From Selaginella moellendorffii (lineage: Eukaryota > Streptophyta > Lycopodiopsida > Selaginellales > Selaginellaceae): a DNA stretch of 64,000 nt. Shown piece after piece: positions 48,639 through 59,628 of the stretch; position 1 is the first letter of the stretch; each line of letters starts with the position of its first letter. A model generated the notes under the pieces. That model did not search any database. It was given only the letters and a program-made list of their open reading frames with translations, and was not told where the DNA came from. Made by a program: the position numbers and the translations under genes. The stretch is from NCBI RefSeq assembly GCF_000143415.4, contig NW_003314264.1:3843229-3907228 (forward strand), in the 5' to 3' direction.

Positions 48639-50541
48639 AGTCTTTTGCTTTTTCTTCCGCTTCTTGTCATGTTTTAGCTTGCATATGAGAGTCTCTAGTT
48701 GGGCATTGGTCTATGCCAATTGTCCTTCTAGAACGTCCAATTTAGCTTTGGACGACCAAACCTTACCACCAGACTCATGTTTGGAAGTTTCCTTACTAGA
48801 GTCCTCCTCATGTAAGGATTCCTCATCCATAGCCTCTTGTTCGACCAGAGGCTCCAGCTCTGGAGGAGGTTCCATCTTCACCTTGGTTCATTTACACCCT
48901 GCCTTTGCCATCTCCCAGCAATCTGCCTTTATCCTTCGTTAGAATTGAGGAAAAGGCTCCGATACTAAATTATAAGCCACAAATTTTGCCTTTTCGATTT
49001 GCCAGCTTATATTGTCTATCTGACCAATATTACCTTGGCCTTAGCTAACTTTCCTTGCCAAGGTTCCCGCTTATTGTATTAGCTCCTACTCGATTTCAGC
49101 TACTCACTACACGAATAATGGAGTGTTAGCCATCCATCCACGAATTCCTTAATCTCTCCCAATCCCCCTCCCTATGTTAAACTAGATTTAAGGTTCAGAT
49201 ACACTCCCTGCAGACACAAGCCGCCAAGCACACTAAGCCTCCAAGTTCCTAACATCCCTTGGTACAACAAGACTTAATCATAGGACCCCTAAATCCTAAA
49301 CTTTGGGTGCAACACTTGCTTTGAGACGCTAGGCGGAAACACCGTGGCCTAACGGCTCGGTATGGGTACCCCTACTCCCCCACTTCCATCCCGAAGGGAA
49401 GGCCCAAGCCCCTAGGAAGGGCGAGAACTAATGAGCCACAAGGTACTCAAATGGGGCACTACTCGACATGAGCTAGGAGCATTGTGTGAGACACAAATCC
49501 CTAAGCCCCAAAGTGGAGCCGAAAGGGTGCCACATGGTAGTGGCTGAAGCAAAAGCCAAACAAGTGTAACACGTTTGGACTAAAAGGCTCCGACTTGAAA
49601 GGTTGAGAGCGGGAGTGGAACTCCCAACGAAGTGCTCAAGAAACAAGTATGAAACAAGCAATAAGCGAGGCTCCAAAAAGGGACCCAAAAGGACCAACAC
49701 ATGACACATGGAAGTGTCCGAGATGGAGTCCGAGATGGACCCGAGTTGGAGTCCAAGGTGGAGTCCGAGATGGAGTCCGAGATGGACCGCGATGGAGTCC
49801 GAGATGGAGTCCGAGATGGACCGCGATGGAGTCTGAGATGGAGTCCGAGATGGACCCTAAACCGAGCCCGAGAGGGTGAAAGCCCAAAGCGTTCATCTCC
49901 CAGAACCTTGGGGGTTTGGTGAGCTCCAAAAGTATAGTAAGGGGGAGGACTGCAGTGGAGCCAGTTTGGCCAGGAAAGGCCAGTTTGGCCAGGAAAGACC
50001 AGTTTGGCCCAGGAAGGTTGTACCCAGTGTTGTGTGATGAGCTGCCCACTGGGAAATCCAAGATTAGAGTGAACACAAACTAGCAAATGGGGTAGCTTGG
50101 TGAAGTGTTCAAGAGCCAGCTCTAGTTCCCCCAGGAGATCGACTGGCCGATGCTCCCAATCCAAGTGTGGGTGGCACTACCTACTTGGATACCAGGCATG
50201 GCTCAGCGGAACCTCGCTCTAAGTCTATAGCTAGAGCACCCAAAGGCGGAAGGCAGGGAGAGTACCCACGGGGCTTGCATAAGGCCACGATGTTCCAAAA
50301 TGTTGCCCCAAAGGCCTAAATTGTGGAAAGGAAGAGGAGGGGACCAGAAAGGGGATATTGGGGAAGACTATTCCCCATGTTTGTGGGCATCCTAAGGATG
50401 CTAAGGAGTGGATCTGGGATGATCACTCATGGACAAATGGCCTAGTCTTTGAGAGACGGGACTGTGGTGTAGGTGGTGTCAAACCACTGGTGTGACCAAG
50501 GAGAATGGGCATAGCTTTAGCATAACGGGCTAATGTGTCGG

Positions 50542-51222
50542 TGTAGTGCATGTGATCATGGGATGAGATTCGGATATACTGTCACCGTGGATCCTTGGAA
50601 CCTTGGGGGATAAAATAGCCACTAAGGGCTCTCTCATCAAACAATTGCCCTTTTTCCAGTTGGTTTAAGGGGAGAGAGATAAGGTGCGCTACAGTTGGTA
50701 TCAGAGCAAATGGCACAGGTTCGATTCCCATTGATTAGTGGCTACTTAAAAGTATAATATACCCTTGAGCAAGGTATATTCCTACCCCTAAATTTGAAAT
50801 CGTACGTATTGGACATCCATGCGTACGTCCTTCCTCTTGTGTGGTGTATCCACGGACGAAGGTATCCACCGTGGGACTGCGGTACGGGTGGATGACTAGT
50901 TGCCTCATATGGAATAGCTAGTCTACACAATGGAAGGATTGATAGATTGAGTCCGGAAATGGAGGTACTGATTCCCCTTGGCTTAGTAGGGGTTGCTAGT
51001 CAATAGTCAAGTAGGGGTTGGGGGATAAAATAGCCACTAAGGGCTCTCTCATCAAGCAATTGCCCCTTTTCCAGTTGGCTTAAGGATCCCCTTGGCTTAG
51101 TAGGGGTTGCTAGTCAATAGTCAAGTAGGGGTTGGGGGATAAAATAGCCACTAAGGGCTCTCTCATCAAGCAATTGCCCCTTTTCCAGTTGGCTTAAGGG
51201 GAGAGAGATAAGGTGCGCTACA
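50542..51222 (+). mobile_element. element E: TRIM-like miniature LTR retroelement
   Basis: A 681-bp insertion starting TGTAGTGCA and ending GCGCTACA, flanked by GTCGG on both sides (50537-50541 and 51223-51227). The left repeat (50542-50693, about 152 bp) is followed by the PBS TGGTATCAGAGC at 50696-50707. The right repeat shares about 95 bp with the left (GGGGGATAAAATAGCC to GCGCTACA). No coding capacity. A 114-bp segment is duplicated in tandem at 50974-51200. Confidence 0.82.
50974..51200 (+). repeat. 114-bp tandem duplication in element E
   Basis: CCCCTTGGCTTAGTAGGGG starts at 50974 and again at 51088, each followed by the same sequence through CCAGTTGGCTTAAGG. Confidence 0.85.
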
Positions 51223-51344
51223 GTCGGTGGTGCCTTGGGGTGTCGGTCATGGGATCGGACACGTGGAGCACTTGGACCAAGTGCAAAGGTTGAGTGGCGG
51301 GGATGCCATTCTCGAGGCTAGCAAGCCCAAGTCCAAAATAGGAC

Positions 51345-52448
51345 TTATGGAGTGTCGCGAATGTGACTTCGGGTATCAAAAATTACCTGTCGACTAGTCC
51401 TTACGGACACTCTTACCTTACTGCCACGATGGCAGGAGGTCGGTATTGCTGGACCCGTTATCAGTCTCTGCCTAAGCTAATTGAGAAACTGGTCATCACA
51501 TGTGCACTTAGACCAGAAGGGCACTAAGGAAGGAAATCCTAAGTTGTCATTTAGTCAAGCAGACTTGACATGGTGATGACAAACTCATGATGTTGGCTTG
51601 CACTTGCTAGTGTTGGGAACCCCTGCGATATTGAGCTTGGTCCCTCAATATCACTAGATGATAACTTACTGTGTCTACCAAACACCCTCGCTATCATGCT
51701 TCTTGTGTTAGTCTCATTTCGGTCCCAAATGCTATTTATGGAAAGTGTCTAGATTTGCTCATTTGACATATTTACAGAATGTAAAGATCATCCTGAACAC
51801 AATGGTGTTCGTCCCATGTCCAAATTCGCAATTTAAGGACATTCCATATTTAGTAAATTTCAAGCTTGTCCCAGAGACTAACTCCTGATACTAAAGGAGG
51901 CTTGGGGTGAAACCCCAAAGTGTGTGTTCCTCAAGGGGGGGGGGGGGGGGGGGGGGGGGGCGCTTGGGGTTCCCCAATTTCCTCAAGGAGGGGGGGGGGG
52001 GGCTCCTGCTTGCGAAACTATCCTTGTTTTGGGTCCGGCTTGGGTCTAAGCCCAAGTTCCATTCCATGCTAGCTAGTGGAGTACCCATAGCCTCACGTTA
52101 GGCCACCAGTATGCTGAAATAGCGCCAAACTCCGTTTGGCTCTGTTTTGCGTGCTGGTCCTGGCATTGGGAAGTTGGTTGCTCCAGGACTGTTCCAAGTC
52201 GCTCCGGGCTCCTGTCCCTTCGCTCCTTGGGCTATATGCTTGGGAGTTGCTCTATGGTTCGGTTTCATCACTCCTTGGCTCCACGCTTGGGAGTTTGGCA
52301 CCGTTCCTTCGTTCAGTGGCCCAAGGCCCTGAACCTTGAGTTCCGCACCACGTTCCTTTGGACACGTGGCATGTGACACGTGGCATCTGTCACGTGGCAC
52401 AAAGTGGGTTTAGGTTCCGCTTCGTGGTGTTATCCTATGGTAAATCAC
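51345..52448. mobile_element. unclassified insertion in element B
   Basis: Interrupts the B LTR between a segment matching D's GGACTTATGGA and one matching GGTTGTGAATGAG. It starts TGTCGCGAATG and ends ATCACCA, so a solo LTR with TGGAG/TAGAA-like flanks is possible. It contains the long poly-G runs. No coding capacity was recognised. Confidence 0.55.
51935..52002 (+). repeat. poly-G runs (26 G and 13 G)
   Basis: Uninterrupted G at 51935-51960 and again at 51990-52002. Between and around them TTCCTCAAGG and CTTGGGG repeat, suggesting a duplicated segment with an expanded G run. Confidence 0.9.
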
Positions 52449-52540
52449 CATAGAAGGTTGTGAGTGAGACTCCTCCAAGTGGTCGAAGGTGTGGTTAAGT
52501 GACTAAAGTAGAATGGAAAAATTTAGTCACTTACACATTA

Positions 52541-53166
52541 TAGTCAATTTCCCTTCTAAAAGTGGGATTTGCTCTTGAGCACTTTCTTGGGTGGCCCCTC
52601 CGACATCACCCGAGTCTTTAATCACTCCCACCCAAGGCCCCTCGGCCCCAGTCTCAACCTCAAGTTAGTTTGGAAGCATCACTGGAGAGTTCCTTCAAGA
52701 TTGGTTCCTAGACCTCACTATCCCTACTATACTTTTGGAACTCCTTGCAATGACCCCCCCTCCACCCCCTTGGGAGACACATGCTTTGGGCTTTCACCCC
52801 ACGACCTGTATTAATATTTGGACTTGCTCTCAAACTTGATCTCGGACTTGGTCTAGGACCCAACCTTGGACTTGATCTCGGATTCGACCTTGGACTCTGT
52901 CTTGCTCGGACTTGATCTCGGACTCGGTCTTGGACCCGATCTCGGATCTCAAACTCGGTCTTGCACTCAATCTCGGACTTGGTCTCACACTCGGTCTCGG
53001 ACTCGGTCTCGGACTCGGTCTTAGAGTTGGTCTCAGACTCGATCTCAGACTTGGTCTCATCTGATGAACTCTTTATTATTTTGGTTGTGCTTTCGGGGAT
53101 CCTTTAGCCTTTGACACCTCAGGGAGTTGGTTCCTTACAACTACACCACCCATAGAAAAAGTTCAA
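52541..53166. other. uncertain segment within element A's right LTR
   Basis: Lies between resumed A-LTR sequence (from 52541, TAGTC...TTTCCCTTC) and its continuation at 53167. It is absent from the left LTR copy, so it looks inserted. Contains the minisatellite at 52824-53060. Its right end, read on the minus strand, resembles the polypurine region before D's 3' LTR (CTATGGGTGGTG). Confidence 0.5.
52824..53060 (-). repeat. 12-bp degenerate minisatellite
   Basis: About 19 units of CTCGGTCTCGGA-like sequence (variants CTTGATCTCGGA and CTTGGTCTAGGA). On the other strand this is similar to the GAGTCCGAGATG units of the B/D LTRs. Confidence 0.85.
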
Positions 53167-53334
53167 TACCCACATCGAATACCTCTTATTAATTTTATGA
53201 TTTGTTGACCATATCTCCGGGGGTATCCCCCCACTTAACAGTGTGCCTAAGTTAGCCTCCCCGGGCAAGAGCCCATGACAACAGAATATAGGTGTCCTTA
53301 TACTAGTATGGGGTTGGGATTTAATTGAGGAGGA

Positions 53335-53547
53335 AATATCTAACAACAGTTGCAAAGGCACTTAACAAAAGCACTAACTTCCACCTAACAAATCAAATTG
53401 TCAAAAACAATAATAACATATTCATTGCCAACAACCGACCATGGAAAAGGTCTCATAAGATCAAATGCCACCAATTCAAATGGATGGGAAACTGCAATTG
53501 ACTCCAACCGTCCTTCTGCTACACAAGGGAAAGTATTACAATCCTAG
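53335..53547 (-). pseudogene. integrase core of gypsy element C, left fragment
   Basis: On the minus strand, about 53475-53390 reads DLMRPFPWSVVGNEYVIIVF, the start of a retroviral-type integrase catalytic core. It is the downstream continuation of the integrase at 61495-61640, split by element D. Confidence 0.7.
53543..53547 (+). repeat. target-site duplication of element D, left copy
   Basis: CCTAG directly precedes the LTR start TGTGAGACAC; the same five bases follow the 3' LTR at 61490-61494. Confidence 0.92.
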
Positions 53548-54314
53548 TGTGAGACACAAAATCCCTAGGCCCCAAAGTGGAGCTGGAAGGGCGCCACATG
53601 GTAGTGGCCGAAGCGAGAGCCAAACGAGCGTAACACGTTTGGACTAAAAGCTCCGACTTGAAAAGTCAAGAGCGGGAGTGGAACTCCCAACGAAGTGCTC
53701 GAGGAACGAGCACGAAGCGAGCAAAAGGCGAGGCTCCAAAAAGGGACCCAAAAGGACCAACACATGACACGTGGGAGTGTCCGAGATGGACTCGAGTTGG
53801 AGTCCGAAGTGGAGTCCGAGATGGACCCGAGTTGGAGTCCGAAGTGGAGTCCGAGATGGACCCGAGTTGGAGTCCGAAGTGGAGTTCGAGATGGACCCGA
53901 GTTGGAGTCCGAAGTGGAGTCCGAGATGGACCCGAGTTGGAGTCCGAAGTGGAGTCTGAGATGGACCCGAGATGGAGTCCGAGAAGGAGTCCGAAGTGGA
54001 GTCCGAGGTGGACCCGAGATGGACCCGAGTTGGAGTCCGAAGTGGAGTCCGAGATGGACCCGAGATGGAGTCCGAGATGGAGTCCGAGATGGAGTCCGAG
54101 GTGGACCCGAGATGGACCCGAAATGGAGTCTGAGATGGAGTCCGAGATGGACCCGAGATGGAGTCCGAGATGGAGTCCGAGATGGACCTGAGATGGACCC
54201 GAGATGGAGTCCGAGATGGAGTCCGAGATGGACCTGAGATGGACCCGAGATGGAGTCCGAGATGGAGTCCGAGATGGAGTCCGAGATGGAGTCCGAAGTC
54301 GAGACCGAGACTGG

Positions 54315-54346
<32 letters not shown>

Positions 54347-55436
54347 TCGGGACCAAGACCGAGACCGAGGCCGAGGCCGAGACCGAGCCCGAGCCCGAGT
54401 CCGAGTCCGAGTCCGAGTCCGAGTCCGAGTCCGGAGCCTGAGAGGGTGAAAGCCCAAAGCGTTCGTCTCCCAGACCCTGGGGGGTTTGGTGAGCTCCAAA
54501 AGTATAGTAGGGGGAGGACTGCAGTGGAGTCAGTTTGGCCAGGAAAGGCCAGTTTGGCCCAGGAAGGCCGGACCCAGTGTTGGGTGATGAGCTGCCCATT
54601 GGGAAGTCCAAGACTAGAGTGAACACGGACCGACAAGTGGGGTAGCTTGGTGAAGTGTTCAAGAGCCGGCTCTAGTTCCCCCGGGAGATCGACTAGCCGA
54701 TGCTCCCAGTCCAAGTGTGGGTGGCACTACCTACTTGGATACCTGGTGTGGCTCAACGGAACCCGCTCTAAGCCCATGGCTAGAGCACCCAAGGGCAAAA
54801 GGCGAGGAGAGTACCCAGGTGGCTCGCGTAAGGCCACGGTGTTCCGAGATGTTGTCCCAAAGGCCCAGACTGTGGAAAGGAAGAGGAGCAGTCCTCTGGA
54901 GTAGTGACCAAGGACACAGTCGTGTGGTGAGGAAGTCCCAGAGGACCGTGGGACTTAGTGGTCGGGCCTGTGGGTCTCGATCCAGTGGCAGTGTTGGCAA
55001 ACACGGCCAGGGGCAGAAAGGGACTTAGTGGGGACTGACAGAGGGATATTGGGGAAGGCTATTCCCCTTGTCGGTGGGCATCCTAAGGATGCTAAGGAGT
55101 GGATCTGAGATGACCACTCACGGATAGTTTGCCTAGTCTTGGAGAGCCAAGACGGTGATGCAAGTGGTATTGGACTACCAGTGTGGCAAAGGTGATTGGG
55201 CATGGCCTTAGCGTAACGGGCTGCTATGTCGGTGGTACCTTTGAGTGTCGGTCATGGGATCGGACACGTGGAGCACTTGGACCAAGTGCAAATGTTGAGT
55301 GGCATGGATGCCATTCTCGGGGCTAGCAAGTCCCAAGTCCTGGATTGGACTTATGGAGGTTGTGAATGAGACTCCTCCAAGTGGTCAGAGGTGTGGTTAA
55401 GTGACTAAAGTAGAATGGGAAATTTAGTCGCTTACA
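53548..55436 (+). repeat. 5' LTR of element D
   Basis: Starts TGTGAGACAC, ends GTCGCTTACA. It contains a minisatellite at about 53785-54435 and a unique 996-bp 3' part (54441-55436). Confidence 0.93.
53785..54435 (+). repeat. 12-bp-based minisatellite in 5' LTR of D
   Basis: Built of GAGTCCGAGATG and GACCCGAGTTGG-type 12-mers, ending in GAGACC and GAGTCC hexamer runs. Since units are multiples of three and lack stops, long frames are open on both strands (up to about 365 codons). They are not supported as genes. Confidence 0.92.
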
Positions 55437-55438
55437 AC

Positions 55439-55451
55439 TTGGTATCAGAGC
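55439..55451 (+). other. primer binding site of element D
   Basis: TTGGTATCAGAGC starts three bases after the LTR end, complementary to the 3' end of plant initiator methionine tRNA. Confidence 0.88.
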
Positions 55452-58400
55452 TGTTCCTTAGTCCGACTTTTATTGGTGCTCAAGTATATCACCACTAGTG
55501 TTGGCATCGGAAGGTCCGAGGAGTGGGCCTATCCTTGAGGAGTAGCAAGTCGGGAAGACATGGCTCTCCATTACAGTTCATGTGTGAACTTGTAGATGAG
55601 GTGGTGGATAGAAAAGGGCCAATAATGGAACGACTTTGGGATCTTGGGAACAGTGCAAGGTTTTCCTCATTGAGTTGAGGATGTGATCCGGATGAGCATT
55701 TGTCTCAGCAAATTGGCTAAGGTTGTTGTGGTAAACAACTAAAGTTGGGATCACGGGAAAGATAGAGACTCCAAAACAATAAAGGAGTCACAAGATTATC
55801 CTCATATAGTTGAGGTTGGTGCTCATGAATGTGAGACCAGAGGTAATGACCGTGGGAGGTCAAATACGGAAGAGGACTCAAGTCCTTGAAATGGTAGCCG
55901 GGGCTACCTTTAATGAATGCTGGAACAACCCAAGGATTTGGGGGGTGTACTGAGAGATGAGTGGTATTCTCATCACATGGACAAGTAGTCCTAATGGGCA
56001 AAAGTTGCCCCCAGAGAACAAAATCAAGTGTCGGAGTAACACTTGTGAAAATAGTCCTTTTGAGTAGGACAGGAATGCAAGAAGTGTATTCCAGTGAGCT
56101 AGTGCCTCACAAGTAGGACCTTACGGGTCTGTGGATTAACCAAGTCCAAAATTGCTGGATGACTCAAGTAGAGTCAACGGATGGTCCTAAAAGGACTGAT
56201 GGAAGCATTTGGACTGTGGTGTGTTGTACCCCACAAAGGATAGGGGGGGGGATCATAGGATCCAAGGATGAGAATAGAGGGTATCTCATCGATGGCAAAA
56301 TGTGCCATGCTAAAGTTATGGGAAAGGTGTTCCCAGAAGAAAACAACTTTGACATAAAGTTGTGTGTGACCTCTATGGTGCAGTGCCAACGGATGGTTGG
56401 CATGAGAAAGAGCGGTGTTGGTCTTGGCAAAGACTTAGACACGAAGGGGAAATGTCATAGAGGTAGGCTCGTGGAGCCGATGGTGTGGAGACACCAAATG
56501 TGCCAAGGTGTGATACCTTGAGGCTATGTTGGTGGGTTCATGAGAACCCCTTGCCAAAGGAATCCCAATGGAAATGGGAATGGCATAGCCTAAGCTGTAG
56601 AGCATGCAGTTGGAGTGTGGTGACCCAGATAATGATGGAGGTGTGAAAGCACCAAAACAATGAGTTGTAGGACTTGACAACTATGAGGCAACTAAGCAAG
56701 AGGTGCAAAATAACTGGTTGAACGGGTAGAAGGTAGCTACCCAAGACTTCTTAATAGCATAGGGAAGTCGGATACACCCTTACGGGAGATAAGTTGCTTG
56801 TGTTGCGATATAGTAAGTCAATGTCATAAAAAGAAATACTCATTGTCAAGAAAGCCATCATTGGGACACCCGAACACTCTAGAACACCAGAAGGTGGTGT
56901 TTGATGTCGCGAGGGCAATGGATAAAGCCCAAGGGACTAAGTCCCTAGCGAATGATGGATAGAAGGTGCTATCCAAATGTCCAAGGTTACGGAGACAGGA
57001 GAGGACTGTCTACCCGAGTTGGACAAAGCCAAAAATGGAATTTTGGCAAGGCTAGTGATGGGCATGTAAAGGCCCATAAGCAACAATGTAATCCCAGTGT
57101 GTGGGATTATAAGGTGAGCATACCCGGATTGAGGAACCACTCCCTAGGCTATTAGGTAAATTCATCCCTAAGAATACTTGCTAAAGCATGATAGAAAGTG
57201 CAAAGCTATCCTCCTGGTCTGGAGGAGAATGACCAAAGGAAAGGTGTGAAGCCAAAAAGCAAGAAGTAAGGGGATGGAACTGAACCATAGAAATCAAAGG
57301 GCATATCCAACAGTGGTTATGAAAGTTGGGAGTGGAGAATCAAGAAGGTGCTCGAGGATGTTGTTGCTAGCAACCGTGATGCCATGGAGAGTCTAAAATA
57401 TGGAATTGTCCATGTTAGACTATATGGCAACTATAAAGCTTGCGAAAAGGGAGGCCTTAGCAAGCTGAGGGACAGAGTTCCTTCAAGGTTCCCAAAGACG
57501 ATTCTAGGTAGCGTAATACCTAGAAAGGCCGAGTGTAAATGGTTCATGGAATGCGCGAAATCAGAGTGGCGCAGCAGAAGCGTGGTCTTGAAGCTTGCCA
57601 TGAGGCAAGGTTATCAAGGTTAGGGAAGTAGTTCCCGAGTGTTCAAAGAAAGGGCTTTGAACGAAAGTCGATGGTCAAGGACTTTCACGCTTATGCAGGA
57701 ACCATGTTACAGTGGTCGGAGGACTTGCCAAGTGAGATTGGCACGTCGGGGGAACAAAAACCCTAGTTGAAGGTGATAACTTCAAAAAGGGGTGGGCCAT
57801 GGGGCCGAGCATGGAGGAGTCCATGCATGATCACAAACATGTCAAGTGAGAGGACTTGGCAGTGTGGAGGAACTAGGTTCCTAAGCTGTGATCTGTAGCG
57901 CGCTTTAAAAATAAGTTGGTGCACCGGCGTGGGGAGTCACACCAGGCATCTTGTGTGATGCCGTCCGTAGATGCATATACGGAGGTTGGGTTCGAGTCCC
58001 GACCCTCTAGTGCTTGGGTTCGAGTCCTAAATCACTAGGGTGTGGTGATGGTTTGGAATATGAGGACACTCATATTTCGGTGGTCATGGACTCTCAGTGG
58101 GGAGACTGGTTTGGGCACACCGCCAAGCGAAGGATGCCTCGGAGTCGTGATGCACGGTTAGATTGCTTAGTGTGAAAGCTCAGCATATCTAACTTGAACA
58201 CTTTGGTGCAAGTGGCACCAAGGTCGTGGTGAGTGAGATGGGGACACCTAATCTCAGTTGCTATGAACCCTTGGCCGTAAGGGCTGGCTTGGGTGCACTG
58301 CCAAGTGTGGGGGATGCCCTCGGGGTTATAGTCAACAACTTGGAGGTCTAGAAGACCAAGTACCTCTTGGCAACTCTGTTAAGGTGCCAAGGTGAGATCA

Positions 58401-59628
58401 CTAGGTGATCTTATGGCCAGATAAGGACAAGGTCCTTGGTTGGCTAAGGAATGAAGTTCCTGGTTCAAAATGTTGAAATTGAACTGTTTAAGGTGGTGTG
58501 GCTTGGTCGTGATGACCAAGTGGGAAGAGCATCTAAGGGAAATAAACTATGTCCGTGCGATGGCATAGTGAGTCCGAGGAAAGTAGTCTCTATAAAAGAC
58601 CCATGGGAGGGTCACGAAGTTGGGCCGTGGATAGAGCCCATAGCAGAAGATGCTAAAGAGACGTACTAGGGGTGAACATCCTCCGAACTTGGCAAAGAAG
58701 AGTCTTTGCTATGGAACCGAAACAATACCTCAAGGAGGGAGGTAGAGATTCGATGTTGCTTGGTGCAACAATCAACGGATAGGAGCAAAAGATGAGTGGC
58801 CAAGATAGGGCCGTGGATTCCCTTGGAAGGAATCCAAGTGACAAAGTTAGGCGAGGAACACTAATGTGTTGGACGCTAACAAGTTGCGGGAAAGGAAGTG
58901 TGTTTCCAAGGAGGGATTCCGAAATGCTCCGATTTGGCGAAAGTGGAAGCTCCAAGGGAGGGAGCGGTAAGGTAGCCAAATGATAGGGCCATGAACAGCC
59001 CTAGCACAAAGTATGATAACTGGAACTTTGGCACGAAATAGAAGAGAGGATGATGGTGCCCTCGAGTAGAGAACTTCCTAGGATGGGAAGTGGAGTTGCA
59101 CAAAAAGGTGCAAGGCAAGGTGTCGGAGACACCTAGGAAATTGACTCCAAGAAGTCAAAATTCAAAGTTCCAAAGTGCAAAGGTTATATCGATGGAAATC
59201 AAGACTACTCGAGAAGGAGTAGTGGGATTGAATTAGAGAAGGGTCTCTAAGAGATTTAGCGAGGACTAAACCAATAAAAGGAGAGAACCTCTACATGTGG
59301 TCCAATCAATCTCTAAGTTGGAGAGACTACCCTCCTTAGAGAATAGGCAAGGCATGGTGAGCCTTTGGTGTCAAACCATGGAGGCCTATGCAAAAGGCAT
59401 GGTGAGCCTTCAATGTTAAACCATTGACGAATATGGAGAAGGCATGGTGAGCCTTCAATGTTAAACCATTGACGAATATGGAGAAGGCATAGTGAGCCTT
59501 CAATGTCAAACCATTGACAAATATTGGCTAGGTGCCAAGGATGGAAATGGTAACACACGCGAGTGTTACTTTACAAAATGGTTTACCGTTCGATGAGGAC
59601 ATCGAACTTCGTCTATGGGTGGTGGAGT
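55452..59628 (+). other. non-coding internal region of element D
   Basis: 4.2 kb, purine-rich on the plus strand, with only short frames (the longest about 120 codons at 56159-56521, not resembling any family I know). A 45-bp tandem repeat lies near its end (59351-59530), and a purine-rich stretch (GGGTGGTGGAG) just before 59629 may be the polypurine tract. Confidence 0.7.
59347..59530 (+). repeat. 45-bp tandem repeat, four units
   Basis: GGCAT(G/A)GTGAGCCTT starts at 59351, 59396, 59441 and 59486, an exact 45-bp period; units 2-4 are nearly identical, the first more diverged. Confidence 0.92.

Larger units (their letters stand above)
43690..49484 (-). mobile_element. Ty3/gypsy chromovirus A, decayed (minus strand)
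   Basis: Plant LTR retrotransposon reading right to left: gag (about 48640), decayed CCHC knuckle (about 47825), protease remnant (about 47600), reverse transcriptase (47040-46470), RNase H (46230-45950), decayed integrase, chromodomain (44760-44450). A degenerate PBS reading close to TGGTATCAGAGC on the minus strand lies at about 48952-48967. Multiple stops and shifts show that it is not intact. Its right LTR was later invaded by element B. Confidence 0.85.
49485..52535 (+). mobile_element. element B: LTR-only insertion in gypsy A's LTR
   Basis: Starts TGTGAGACAC and ends ...CACTTACA like the LTRs of element D. Flanked by CATTG (49480-49484) and CATTA (52536-52540), a 5-bp target duplication with one change; element A's uninterrupted left LTR has CATTGTAG at the same point. 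Only one LTR is present (solo LTR). It is itself interrupted by element E (50542-51222) and another insertion (about 51345-52448). Its minisatellite is short (about 49730-49865) compared with D. Confidence 0.8.

Noticed and set aside
50710-50730. GGTTCGATTCCC as a tRNA B-box
   Set aside because: Lies inside the miniature retroelement with no matching A-box or acceptor stem; probably chance or part of the PBS-flanking sequence.
53785-54435. CRISPR-like array
   Set aside because: Contiguous minisatellite without spacers, in a plant retrotransposon LTR.
53565-54714. Long overlapping frames (up to about 365 codons) on both strands in the LTR of D, also at 59566-60767
   Set aside because: They come from a stop-free minisatellite with 12-bp units. 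Composition is purely repetitive, several frames are open at once, and the sequence lies in an LTR.
55439-55451. Possible tRNA gene because of TGGTATCAGAGC
   Set aside because: It is only a primer binding site directly after an LTR; no cloverleaf is visible.
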